Shown: piece by piece, positions 1-7,184 of the stretch
Numbering within the stretch: the stretch's first letter is position 1
How the letters are laid out: the number at the start of each line of letters is the position of its first letter
Assembly: GCA_902599445.1 (NCBI GenBank)
Contig: CACKFK010000018.1
Coordinates: 1 to 34,515, forward strand
Length of the DNA: 34,515 nucleotides
From: an uncultured Alphaproteobacteria bacterium
GTDB taxonomy: Bacteria > Pseudomonadota > Alphaproteobacteria > Rhodobacterales > Rhodobacteraceae
Direction: 5' to 3'
Made by a program: the position numbers and the translations under genes
Notes under the pieces: generated by a model
Seen by the model: only the letters and a program-made list of their open reading frames with translations
Told to the model about the DNA's origin: nothing
The model's database searches: none

Positions 1-2
1 TC

Positions 3-587
3 CGCTGGTGTGCTTTGTCTGGTGATCCGAAAGACATTTATAAAACAGATTCAAAGGTGAAGGAACTTATACAGGATCCTCATCTACACAATTGGCTTGA
101 CATGGCACGCGACAGGATTGAATTTCAGGGATTACCTGCCCGTATTTGTTGGGTTGGCTTAGGTTGGCGTCATAAGCTTGGCCTAGCTTTCAATGAAATG
201 GTTCGTAATGGTGAATTATCTGCACCTATTGTGATTGGGCGTGATCATCTGGATTCTGGTTCCGTGGCCTCTCCCAATCGTGAAACAGAATCCATGAAAG
301 ATGGGTCTGACGCTGTTTCAGATTGGCCACTTATTAATGCGCTTCTGAATACGGCAAGTGGGGCTACTTGGGTTTCATTGCATCATGGAGGTGGCGTAGG
401 CATGGGATTTTCGCAGCATTCTGGTATGGTAATTTGTTGTGATGGATCTGAGGATGCCGATAGAAGATTGAAGCGTGTGCTCTGGAATGATCCAGCAACA
501 GGCGTCATGCGCCATGCCGACGCCGGATATGATATTGCGATTGATTGTGCAAAAGAAAATAACCTGAAATTGCCAGGAATCTTATAA
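3..587 (+). CDS. hutU: Urocanate hydratase, C-terminal part (5' end outside window)
   Basis: Urocanase converts urocanate to imidazolonepropionate using tightly bound NAD+, the second step of histidine degradation, in the cytoplasm. The frame is open from base 3, so only the last 194 residues of a protein usually about 550 long are present; the TTG at 15 is an internal Leu codon. Family signatures seen in order are [59 protein letters not shown] and [11 protein letters not shown]. The Cys in QGLPARIC falls near position 410 of a full-length enzyme, where I recall the active-site cysteine of the Pseudomonas protein. The gene converges on the MocA-like gene, with 54 bases between them. Other hut genes, if present, lie to the left of the window. 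The identification is secure. Confidence 0.97.
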   Translation, partial: RWCALSGDPKDIYKTDSKVKELIQDPHLHNWLDMARDRIEFQGLPARICWVGLGWRHKLGLAFNEMVRNGELSAPIVIGRDHLDSGSVASPNRETESMKDGSDAVSDWPLINALLNTASGATWVSLHHGGGVGMGFSQHSGMVICCDGSEDADRRLKRVLWNDPATGVMRHADAGYDIAIDCAKENNLKLPGIL

Positions 588-641
588 TATTGGGTGGTTC
601 TTTTAGGACTTTTTTTTAAAATCACTCGCCAGACAATTGAT

Positions 642-1241
642 TTAGAGATCTTGTTTCCAGGCATCCCATTGTTCACGGGTGTCTAGGTCTACTGACGAAA
701 CGTTACCTGGTAATTCAATGTATTGGACATCTTTTTGATTTTCAGAAATAATTTTTTTGGCACCCTTATCACCTTTAAGATTAATTAAGTGATCAAAAAA
801 CTTCCATGAAAATAATACAGGATTTCCGGGTTCGCCGTCAAATGATGTTGGTCTAACTATGCCCTTTTCTTGGTTTCTCGTGAAAACTTGAATTATTTTG
901 TCTAGGTGTATGGCCTCAATCTCTGGCATGTCGGCTAAAACAACTATAACGCCATCTGGGTTTCTTGACTTTATACTAATTATTCCACATGAGATAGAGT
1001 ATCCCATACCAATTTGAGTAGTATGCACAGACAACCTGTGTACAGGATAATTGCCTGAAATATTCCACAGTGGGGACATTTCAGACGGCAAGATTACTGA
1101 GACTGCATTTGCTTTGCTATTTATAGATTCTATGATTACTTTTTCCAAAAGGGTCAGCGACCCTATGGGTTCTAGGAGTTTATTTCTACCCTTCATCCTA
1201 CTGGATGTGCCAGCAGCTAAGATTAAGATTTCTACCTTCAT
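642..1241 (-). CDS. MocA/MobA-like NTP transferase (molybdenum cofactor nucleotidyltransferase family)
   Basis: 199 residues with a GT-A-type nucleotidyltransferase fold. The N-terminal nucleotide-binding signature LAAGTSSRMKGRNKLL (about residues 8-23) is clear. The metal-binding position appears as ADMPE near residue 105, followed by GEPGNPVLF, GDKGAKKI and a final DLDT motif, all typical of the branch containing the molybdenum cofactor cytidylyl- and guanylyltransferases MocA and MobA. Such enzymes attach CMP or GMP to molybdopterin for molybdenum hydroxylases or DMSO-reductase-type enzymes. The gene lies 71 bases downstream of an XdhC-type gene on the same strand, and that pairing favours a MocA-like role in finishing a xanthine- or CO-dehydrogenase-type enzyme. 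No molybdoenzyme is in the window, so CTP or GTP preference cannot be assigned from sequence alone. The ATG at 1241 is the natural start. Confidence 0.85.
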   Translation of the reverse strand: MKVEILILAAGTSSRMKGRNKLLEPIGSLTLLEKVIIESINSKANAVSVILPSEMSPLWNISGNYPVHRLSVHTTQIGMGYSISCGIISIKSRNPDGVIVVLADMPEIEAIHLDKIIQVFTRNQEKGIVRPTSFDGEPGNPVLFSWKFFDHLINLKGDKGAKKIISENQKDVQYIELPGNVSSVDLDTREQWDAWKQDL

Positions 1242-1312
1242 AACATAAGTAGCTTTTTAATATTTAGATTCGTGGTTAACTACAGATTACCCAAAAGTTA
1301 GATCAGATGGAG

Positions 1313-2320
1313 CTAAAATACTAATTTTCTGGTTTTCTTGTCTCTCTGGACGGAAATGATTTCCGCCATTATAGATAGAGCTATTTCACTAGGCGTCTTG
1401 GCTCCTATGTCCAAACCTATAGGGCCCTCTATACGATTTAATTGGTCATTTGTGAAACCCAACAATGTTAATCGGTCAAGTCGTTTCGCGTGAGTCCTTT
1501 TTGACCCAAGACTCCCTATGTAGTAACAATCTGATTTGAGTGCTTTTTCAAGAGCAATGTCATCTATCTTGGGGTCATGAGTAAGAGTGACAAGAGCCGA
1601 ATCTTGATCCAATTGGATTTCATCCAGGGCAGTATCCGGCCATTCAGTTAGAATTTTTGTTGTAGGGAACCTTGCTTTTGTTGCAAAGGTAGATCTAGGA
1701 TCAATTATTAGTGTCTGGTATTCAAATATCTCAGCTAGATTGACTAAATACTGGGCTATGTGCACTGCCCCAACGATAATGAGTTTTAGCCTAGGGTAAA
1801 GAACGGAAAAAAAAGTATCATCCAATTTGAAAGATGTCCGCTTATTTAAGGGATCCATTGGAATTTTAGCAAAGCCTTCATCGTTAAATTTGATAACCCG
1901 CCTTTCGAATGTAGTTAGGTCAATACTATAAATCACCAGGTTTCCATTGAAGTATTCGTCAAGGAAAGTTTTTAACTTTTTACTTGCAGTTGTATTTTCT
2001 CCAGATATAGGCTCCAACAAAATCTTAATTTCCCCACCACAGGCAAGACCTACCTGAAATGCATTTCCATCTGACACTCTAAAGGTTAAAAGTTTGCAAT
2101 CATTAGTATCTAAGATATCAAGTGACTCTGTAATGACAGAACCTTCAACACATCCGCCAGATACTGATCCAAAGATATGACCTAGCTTGTTTACTACCAG
2201 CATGGAACCTACTGGTTTGGGAGCACTACCCCAGGTTTCAATAACTGTTGCCAATACAAAACTCTCAGCACCCTTTAGCAATTGATTTAGTTTCGTTAAC
2301 AATATCTTATCTTGGGACAT
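1313..2320 (-). CDS. xdhC: XdhC/CoxI family molybdenum hydroxylase maturation factor
   Basis: 335 residues with the two-domain XdhC layout. The N-terminal XdhC/CoxI domain carries ETWGSAPKPVGSMLVV, SVSGGCVEGSV and the Cys-containing GLACGGEI. The C-terminal Rossmann-like domain begins near LIIVGAVHIAQYL (about residue 183), continues through LTHDPKIDDIAL and YYIGSLGSKRTHAKR, and ends with GLDIGAKTPSEIALSIMAEI. Family members bind molybdenum cofactor, protect it and support its sulfuration and insertion into xanthine dehydrogenase-type enzymes. The nucleotide-binding glycine motif is slightly degenerate (GAVH rather than GAGH). The MocA-like gene follows on the same strand; upstream lies the aminotransferase gene after about 170 bases of AT-rich spacer. 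The client enzyme is not in this window. Confidence 0.92.
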   Translation of the reverse strand: MSQDKILLTKLNQLLKGAESFVLATVIETWGSAPKPVGSMLVVNKLGHIFGSVSGGCVEGSVITESLDILDTNDCKLLTFRVSDGNAFQVGLACGGEIKILLEPISGENTTASKKLKTFLDEYFNGNLVIYSIDLTTFERRVIKFNDEGFAKIPMDPLNKRTSFKLDDTFFSVLYPRLKLIIVGAVHIAQYLVNLAEIFEYQTLIIDPRSTFATKARFPTTKILTEWPDTALDEIQLDQDSALVTLTHDPKIDDIALEKALKSDCYYIGSLGSKRTHAKRLDRLTLLGFTNDQLNRIEGPIGLDIGAKTPSEIALSIMAEIISVQRDKKTRKLVF

Positions 2321-2492
2321 ATTTCAGGTGTGCTTGGTAATTTTTACTAGTTTTTTTTCTAGTTTACACTGCTATCAGTCATAAGAATACTATTCGATTC
2401 ATAAAATTTTGGGGGGAGTATATTATTTTAGGAAGAAATGTATATTATATTTTCTTAAAATTCGGCTTTTTAAATTTCTTTATTTTGTCAAC

Positions 2493-3626
2493 TTAAGTTA
2501 AGTGTTCTATTAGGTTGGTAATATCACTTTCATCATTATAGTGTGCCAGGGAAATGCGAATATTTCCACCTCTTGAACTACAAATAAGCCCATTTTCTTT
2601 CAGTTTTTCAAGGGTTCCATCTAAAGGTTCTGTAGCACTTTCTATAGAAACAATATGGTTAGAATTACAGGCCTCAATTTGGTTCAAAATAGGGTTCCAC
2701 TTCGTTTTACTGATTTCATCTAAGAGCAAGTTAGCCAAAGAATTTGAATGTTTTTCGATTCGATCTGGACCTAATCGCAAAATTTCTCTTAGTGAGGTTT
2801 GTAAACCTACAATGGAAATATAAGACATTGTTGATTGTGTATAACTCCTCGCATCAAACTCGAAAGTACATTCAGTAGAATTCATTTGAAAAGGATTTGG
2901 AGCACTCATCCATCCAACCGTGAACGGTTTTTTCCCCAACATATCATCTGAAATATATGCCAACCCGACCCCGCCATGACCACCCAGCCATTTATATCCG
3001 CTGGTAAGTAGTATATCGGCATTCCATTTACTTGCTTTGATGGGAAGAGCTCCTGCTGCTTGTGTAATATCCACTACTAATTTGATCCCCAACCTTTTTG
3101 TTTCTTTTCCTAACCGATTAATATCTATCTTTGTTCCTGAAGAGAACTGCACTAGGCTTATCTGAATAACAGAAACATTTTTCCTAATTCTTTCTATGAT
3201 AATTTCAGTCAAATCCCTTTGTTGGTTTTCTTCGACAAATATGATTTGGCAGTCATTTTCTTTGGCATACTTTATCCAGGGCCTTGTCACTGCCGGAAAA
3301 TCAGATTGGACCATCAGTACGGAAGATTTTTTCTTAGGCTTTAGAATATAAGGTATTTGACTAAGCATCTCGCTAGCTGAAGCCAAAACGGCGATTTGAT
3401 AGGGTTCACAACAAAAAAGACTTGAGGCATCTACTCTTATGGATTGTAAAAGATCCAATTCATCTTGGTCAGACATGTGAATATTCCCATGGCGAGCAAT
3501 GTCATGCAGAAAATTATTCATTTTCTGAATAGTCGTATTGCTGATAAGACCTAGTGATGCTTGATTTAGGTAGACATATTTTTCCAGGCTTGGGTACGAA
3601 CCTCGGTTAGATAATGATTGGATCAT
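2493..3626 (-). CDS. Class V aminotransferase (cysteine desulfurase-like, PLP)
   Basis: 377 residues with the fold-type I PLP pattern of class V aminotransferases. The PLP aspartate lies in VVDITQAAGALPI (about residues 184-196). The Schiff-base lysine is in LLTSGYKWLGGHGGVGL (about 206-222). The C-terminal small domain contains GLICSSRGGNIRISLAHYN, which is the substrate-arginine region. Close relatives include cysteine desulfurase/selenocysteine lyase-like and isopenicillin-epimerase-like proteins. I see no obvious desulfurase catalytic-loop cysteine, so an amino-acid lyase or transaminase role is equally possible. It starts 18 bases after the stop of the CMD-like gene, so the two are probably co-transcribed. 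Its distance from xdhC leaves open whether it supplies sulfur for molybdenum cofactor. Confidence 0.85.
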   Translation of the reverse strand: MIQSLSNRGSYPSLEKYVYLNQASLGLISNTTIQKMNNFLHDIARHGNIHMSDQDELDLLQSIRVDASSLFCCEPYQIAVLASASEMLSQIPYILKPKKKSSVLMVQSDFPAVTRPWIKYAKENDCQIIFVEENQQRDLTEIIIERIRKNVSVIQISLVQFSSGTKIDINRLGKETKRLGIKLVVDITQAAGALPIKASKWNADILLTSGYKWLGGHGGVGLAYISDDMLGKKPFTVGWMSAPNPFQMNSTECTFEFDARSYTQSTMSYISIVGLQTSLREILRLGPDRIEKHSNSLANLLLDEISKTKWNPILNQIEACNSNHIVSIESATEPLDGTLEKLKENGLICSSRGGNIRISLAHYNDESDITNLIEHLT

Positions 3627-3644
3627 TTGCTAAGGCATTGTAAC

Positions 3645-4217
3645 TTATTTATAATATCCAACCGTATCTCCCTTAGTTGTAACGCCTAAGCCATTAATAG
3701 TTCGATTAACATAGTTGAAATAACAAATTATCTGGTTTGCTTCTAATATCTCTTCGTCAGGAATACCAGCGTCTTTAAGGTTGGCTACATCAGATTCGTT
3801 CATCAAGTTGGGGGTCGTGGTCAATTTCTCAGCATACTTGAGCAAAGCTAATTCTGCTCCCGAAAAAGCTTTTTCTATACTTCTTGTTTCAAGAGCTTCT
3901 TTAATTTTAGAGCTCCGCTTTTGATCTCCGATCAAGTAGCTGGCATTTGCCCAGTGATTTGCCAAGGAGTACTGGCAATCATTTAGAATAGAAACATAAC
4001 TACTAATAGTTTCTTGAAACCAAGTTGGTATGGAATTGTTTTTATCATGAAGTACTGCCCTATATAAGGTGAGATGTCCTTCCATGGTACTCGGTCTTAA
4101 AGAATGTACCCTCATGACATTGTCAACAGTGCCATGAGGTGTTTGTGCAGTCTTCAATACTTTTTTTAGACGAGGAGTTGCTTCATCATCGCTAATCATT
4201 TTTATCCAAGCAGACAT
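3645..4217 (-). CDS. Carboxymuconolactone decarboxylase-like / peroxidase-related protein
   Basis: 190 residues, all-helical AhpD-like fold. It resembles the family annotated as uncharacterised peroxidase-related enzymes: an N-terminal RVHSLRPSTMEGHLTLYRAV stretch, then WFQETISSYVSILNDCQYSLANHW, where AhpD-like proteins carry E...CxxC...H. Glu69, Cys81 and His88 are present, but the second cysteine is Ser84, so a CxxC redox disulfide cannot form there. The C-terminal half has LKYAEKLTTTP and ILEANQIICYFNYVNRTINGLG, typical of the family. The start at 4217 follows an AGGGTT-like ribosome site. The gene begins just downstream of a strong terminator for the binding-protein gene and probably leads an operon with the aminotransferase gene 18 bases on. 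The substrate is unknown. Confidence 0.82.
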   Translation of the reverse strand: MSAWIKMISDDEATPRLKKVLKTAQTPHGTVDNVMRVHSLRPSTMEGHLTLYRAVLHDKNNSIPTWFQETISSYVSILNDCQYSLANHWANASYLIGDQKRSSKIKEALETRSIEKAFSGAELALLKYAEKLTTTPNLMNESDVANLKDAGIPDEEILEANQIICYFNYVNRTINGLGVTTKGDTVGYYK

Positions 4218-4246
4218 AGGCTAACCCTGGCAATAGATAGAAAAGC

Positions 4247-4269
4247 CGAGACGCTTAGGAGGCGTCTCG
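4247..4269 (-). terminator. Rho-independent terminator after the amino-acid binding-protein gene
   Basis: A perfect 8-bp inverted repeat, CGAGACGC / GCGTCTCG, with a 7-base loop. Read on the minus strand it is followed by GCTTTTC. It starts 10 bases beyond the stop of the binding-protein gene and ends 30 bases before the next minus-strand start codon, so it should separate the two transcripts. The U tract is short, so read-through is possible. Confidence 0.75.
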
Positions 4270-4278
4270 TTTGATCAG

Positions 4279-5052
4279 CTAAAGGCCCCATTTTTCAGCT
4301 GTTGCCTTAAAGAATCCCTTTGCAGTCTTTATTTTGATCCAATGATTAACATAGTTAATCCATACTTGATCAGCTTGTGGCAGGAGCATTGCTAAAGGTG
4401 TAGGGTTCCGAGGTGCATCCACTGAAATTTGCTTAACATCATCATACTTAGCTTTCAACGTTGATCCCTCAAGGTTTGAGGTTACAAATACATCTGATCT
4501 CCCTGCGAGTACTTCTTGATATCCTCTAGCCGGAGCTTCAACACTTTTGATTTCGGCATTGGGGAACCACTTTTTAACCAATGTTTCCATGGCTGTACCC
4601 AAAGTAGTAGCTACTTTTACGCCAGATTGATTAATCGAGTCCCAACTGTTAAATTTGTTAACTTTATCAGTCGTGGTAAAAGGTATGAACTCAACAGCTA
4701 AATAGCTCTCTGAGAAGCCAGCAGCTTTCATTCTAGAAGCCTTAATAGATGCTGAACCTGTAATATGGTATTTTCCGGCAACTACGCCGTTGACAATTGT
4801 TTTCCAGTCCGTAGCTACAAATTCTATTTCCACACCCATATCTTTCGCTAATTCTGTCATGATATCGATATCGTATCCTTGATACTTATTAGTAGCAGGA
4901 TCTCTTGTTGAAAATGGATTGAAATCCCCGGTTGTTCCTGCTTTTAATATTCCACTACTCAAAATCTGGTTTAATGCAGACTCTGATGAAGCAGAAAAAG
5001 TAAAAGAACCCATGGTTGCCAAAACCAAAATCGCTATTTTAATAATCTTCAT
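4279..5052 (-). CDS. Periplasmic substrate-binding protein of a polar amino-acid ABC transporter (SBP family 3)
   Basis: 257 residues. A Sec signal peptide (KIIK positive start, hydrophobic AILVLATMGSFTF, likely cleavage after SA or ASS near residue 22) precedes a family 3 solute-binding domain. Seen motifs are LKAGTTGDFNPFS, YQGYDIDIMTELAKDMGVEIEFV, and a second-lobe segment with VKVATTLGTAMETL and GRSDVFVTSNLEG. The TTGDFNPFS start and overall length resemble cyclohexadienyl/arogenate dehydratase-like PheC proteins, which share this fold. However, the divergent ATPase and permease genes argue for a transport role. Substrate class is inferred as polar amino acid or a related small acid. It has a good ribosome site (CGGGAG) before the ATG at 5052, and expression probably starts from the shared divergent promoter region. 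Confidence 0.88.
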   Translation of the reverse strand: MKIIKIAILVLATMGSFTFSASSESALNQILSSGILKAGTTGDFNPFSTRDPATNKYQGYDIDIMTELAKDMGVEIEFVATDWKTIVNGVVAGKYHITGSASIKASRMKAAGFSESYLAVEFIPFTTTDKVNKFNSWDSINQSGVKVATTLGTAMETLVKKWFPNAEIKSVEAPARGYQEVLAGRSDVFVTSNLEGSTLKAKYDDVKQISVDAPRNPTPLAMLLPQADQVWINYVNHWIKIKTAKGFFKATAEKWGL

Positions 5053-5098
5053 TTCATTTCTCCCGTTTTCGAAATTTTGATACTAGTGGTCTGGTAAA

Positions 5099-5125
5099 AA
5101 GATTCAACACAATTTATTGAATCTT
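5099..5125. promoter_or_regulatory. Palindromic operator candidate in the divergent ABC-transporter promoter
   Basis: A perfect inverted repeat, AAGATTCAA - 9 bases - TTGAATCTT, lies in the 144-base space between the binding-protein gene (minus) and the ATPase gene (plus). Its right arm contains TTGAAT, the -35 box of a near-consensus plus-strand promoter; the left arm presents the same TTGAAT on the minus strand. One dimeric regulator bound here could control both transcripts. No U tract follows, so it is unlikely to be a terminator. The regulator is not in the window. Confidence 0.55.
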
Positions 5126-5146
5126 ATGAAAATTTAAGCCTATAAT
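5117..5146 (+). promoter_or_regulatory. Sigma-70-type promoter for the ABC ATPase-permease genes
   Basis: TTGAAT (5117-5122), an 18-base spacer and TATAAT (5141-5146) closely match the housekeeping consensus. The ATPase ATG lies 50 bases beyond the -10 box. The -35 box is inside the right arm of the palindrome at 5099-5125. Confidence 0.6.
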
Positions 5147-5196
5147 TGGGTGCTAGAAAAAAAAACTGTTTTGCCACCAAAAAGATCATGTGAGAT

Positions 5197-5934
5197 ATGG
5201 ACCCTGTAATAGAAATGAGAGAAGTTTCAAAGTATTTTGGAAGTTTCAAGGCATTAAATAATGTTAACCTTAAGGTTTCAAAGGGAGAAAAAGTAGTTGT
5301 ATGTGGACCTTCTGGTTCAGGTAAGTCTACTTTGGTTAGATGTGTGTGTCGATTGGAGAAGCATGATGAAGGGACTTTAGAAGTTTTGGGTTCAAAGCTA
5401 ACCAAAGATGAAAAATCAACACTTTCAATAAAATCGAAAGTGAGCATGGTTTTTCAACAATTTAATTTGTTCCCACACCTTTCAGTCATTGATAATTTAA
5501 TATTGGGCCCCACAAAAGCCTTGGGTTTATCAAGGAAGGATGCTCTAGATAGAGCTTATACTTTTCTTGAAAGAGTTAAAATCCCCGAACAAGCTGAAAA
5601 GAAACCTGGGTTGTTATCGGGAGGACAACAGCAAAGGGTAGCTATTGCCAGAGCCTTATGCTTAGAACCAGAGATAATGCTTTTTGACGAACCAACTTCT
5701 GCTCTAGATCCTGAAATGATTGCGGAGGTGTTGGATGTAATACTTGATTTGGCTAAGGAGGGTATGACAATGGTTGTTGTTACTCATGAAATGGGTTTTG
5801 CCCGAAAGGCAGCAGATAGAGTGATCTTTATGGATAAGGGAGAGATTTTGGAAGAAAATACGCCAGCTAATTTCTTTAAGAAACCGCAAACTGAACGCTC
5901 TAAATTATTTTTGAACCAAGTTCTCAACCATTGA
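5197..5934 (+). CDS. Polar amino-acid ABC transporter, ATP-binding protein (GlnQ/HisP type)
   Basis: 245 residues, a complete single ABC ATPase domain of the polar amino-acid transport branch. Walker A is GPSGSGKST (about residues 38-46), the Q-loop is [13 protein letters not shown], the signature is [16 protein letters not shown], and Walker B/D-loop is [15 protein letters not shown], followed by the switch histidine in VVTHEMGFA. It powers import on the cytoplasmic side of the membrane. The permease gene starts 7 bases after its stop, so the two are co-transcribed and probably translationally coupled. The partner binding protein is encoded divergently. The start at 5197 has only a weak GAG-type ribosome site, but it fits the family N-terminus ([13 protein letters not shown]). 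Confidence 0.95.
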   Translation: MDPVIEMREVSKYFGSFKALNNVNLKVSKGEKVVVCGPSGSGKSTLVRCVCRLEKHDEGTLEVLGSKLTKDEKSTLSIKSKVSMVFQQFNLFPHLSVIDNLILGPTKALGLSRKDALDRAYTFLERVKIPEQAEKKPGLLSGGQQQRVAIARALCLEPEIMLFDEPTSALDPEMIAEVLDVILDLAKEGMTMVVVTHEMGFARKAADRVIFMDKGEILEENTPANFFKKPQTERSKLFLNQVLNH

Positions 5935-5941
5935 GTCAATA

Positions 5942-6718
5942 ATGAATTTCCATATTCGACTATATGCTTTCTTAATTTTCTTTTTGCTTACAGGCTGCTC
6001 AGGTGAGAGTGGCAATTGGGGGTGGTACGTTATTGATCCGTCGACTAAGTCCGGATGGACAAATATAAAATTTCTTGTTGCGGGGTTCGGTGCAACGATA
6101 CTTCTCTCGCTTATAGCTGCTTTTATATCAATTATTTTAGGTCTTATTGTTGCTTTACCAAGTTTGTCCAGTAACTGGTTTTTACGATCATGTAATCGGG
6201 TTTATGTTGAATTCATAAGAGCTATTCCACTTCTTCCAATGCTATTCTGGGTTTTTTATGGGTTGCCTGTTATATTTAAATCCCTTGGTCTTCAGGTGGA
6301 AATTGATGCGTTTTGGGGAGCCGTCATTACTTTAGCAGTGTCGGATAGTGCTTTTACTGCCGAGATATATCGAGCTGGAATTCAATCAATTGCTAAAGGT
6401 CAGAGGGAAGCTGCTCAGACAATAGGGTTATCTTATACACAAACTATGAGATACGTAATTTTCCCCCAAGCCTTAAGAAGGATCCTTCCACCTTTAGCTA
6501 ATCAATTCATTTATATAGTAAAGATGTCTGCTTTTGCATCCGTAATAGGGATGCAAGAATTAACCCGTAGAGCCAATGAGATAGTTGTTACTGAGTATAG
6601 ACCATTAGAGATCTATACTTTACTCATTTTGGAGTACTTGGTTTTAGTTTTAGTTATAAGTTTTGGTGTTCGTTGGCTTGAAAAGAAACTCGGCTCCAAC
6701 GAAAGTGCCATGAATTAA
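5942..6718 (+). CDS. Polar amino-acid ABC transporter permease (HisM/GlnP type) with lipobox-like N-terminus
   Basis: 258 residues. The core from about residue 45 is a typical inner-membrane permease of the His/Glu/Gln/Arg family with about five membrane segments. The EAA coupling loop appears as QREAAQTIGLSYTQTMRYVIFPQAL, followed by LPPLANQFIYIVKMSAFASVIG. An extra N-terminal segment has a hydrophobic stretch ending in FFLLTGCSG, which looks like a lipoprotein lipobox with Cys19, then a short loop NWGWYVIDP. Similar leaders occur in related permeases as I recall. Whether this one is cleaved and acylated or stays as a signal anchor cannot be told from sequence. It is coupled to the ATPase gene immediately upstream and ends the operon. 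Confidence 0.93.
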   Translation: MNFHIRLYAFLIFFLLTGCSGESGNWGWYVIDPSTKSGWTNIKFLVAGFGATILLSLIAAFISIILGLIVALPSLSSNWFLRSCNRVYVEFIRAIPLLPMLFWVFYGLPVIFKSLGLQVEIDAFWGAVITLAVSDSAFTAEIYRAGIQSIAKGQREAAQTIGLSYTQTMRYVIFPQALRRILPPLANQFIYIVKMSAFASVIGMQELTRRANEIVVTEYRPLEIYTLLILEYLVLVLVISFGVRWLEKKLGSNESAMN

Positions 6719-6798
6719 AATATAAATAGCACATTCTGCTATTATTTCATACAAATTCTAAGTAATTTAAAACCAGGTAAAATAGAGAAGAGAAGGCG

Positions 6799-7134
6799 AT
6801 GGATTGGAAATCATTTTTAGATCAAGCGAGAACAAGTTTTGAAACACTTAGTAAAGCAACTCCAGAGACCTTTGCAGGTTTTTCGAAAATGGCAAAACCA
6901 GCAAAAAGAGAAGGCGAATTAAGTGAAAAAACTAAGGAATTCATAGCTTTAGGCATTGCTGTGGCTACACGTTGTGATAGTTGTATTGGTTTGCACATGG
7001 AGCATTTGATTAGGCTTGATGCTACCAGGGGTGAGGTAGTGGAAGCTCTGAGCATGTGTTCTTATATGGGGGGCGGTCCATCAATAATGTATAGTGCAAA
7101 AGCGTTGGAAGCCTATGATCAACTAAAAAAATAA
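6799..7134 (+). CDS. Carboxymuconolactone decarboxylase/AhpD-like protein with CxxC
   Basis: 111 residues, a compact single-domain AhpD-like helical protein. The redox motif is complete: TKEFIALGIAVATRCDSCIGLHMEHL contains Cys59, Cys62 and His66 in the CxxC...H arrangement, with acidic residues upstream. The C-terminal part, EVVEALSMCSYMGGGPSIMYSA, is characteristic of small members such as YurZ-like and CMD-domain proteins. Such proteins may act as alkylhydroperoxidases or thiol oxidoreductases; the physiological substrate is usually unknown. The ATG at 6799 follows AGAAGG. It stands 80 bases after the permease gene and converges with the FAD oxidoreductase gene. It is not closely similar to the other CMD-like protein in this window, which lacks the second cysteine. 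Confidence 0.9.
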   Translation: MDWKSFLDQARTSFETLSKATPETFAGFSKMAKPAKREGELSEKTKEFIALGIAVATRCDSCIGLHMEHLIRLDATRGEVVEALSMCSYMGGGPSIMYSAKALEAYDQLKK

Positions 7135-7135
7135 A

Positions 7136-7165
7136 CAGCCGGCATGTAACAAGCAAGGCTGATTT
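7136..7165 (+). terminator. Weak terminator candidate between convergent genes
   Basis: CAGCC and GGCTG form a 5-bp stem with a 16-base loop directly after the AhpD-like stop codon, followed by ATTTTATTG. The long loop and short U tract make this a weak call; its only support is placement between two convergent genes. Confidence 0.3.
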
Positions 7166-7184
7166 TATTGTATTGTGGATCTAG

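Noticed and set aside
596-618. Possible terminator after hutU
   Set aside because: GGTTC/GGACT gives only a five-pair stem with two G-U pairs before the T run; too weak to list.
2346-2363. ACTAG-T8-CTAGT inverted repeat upstream of xdhC
   Set aside because: Five-base arms around a homopolymer in AT-rich DNA are expected by chance.
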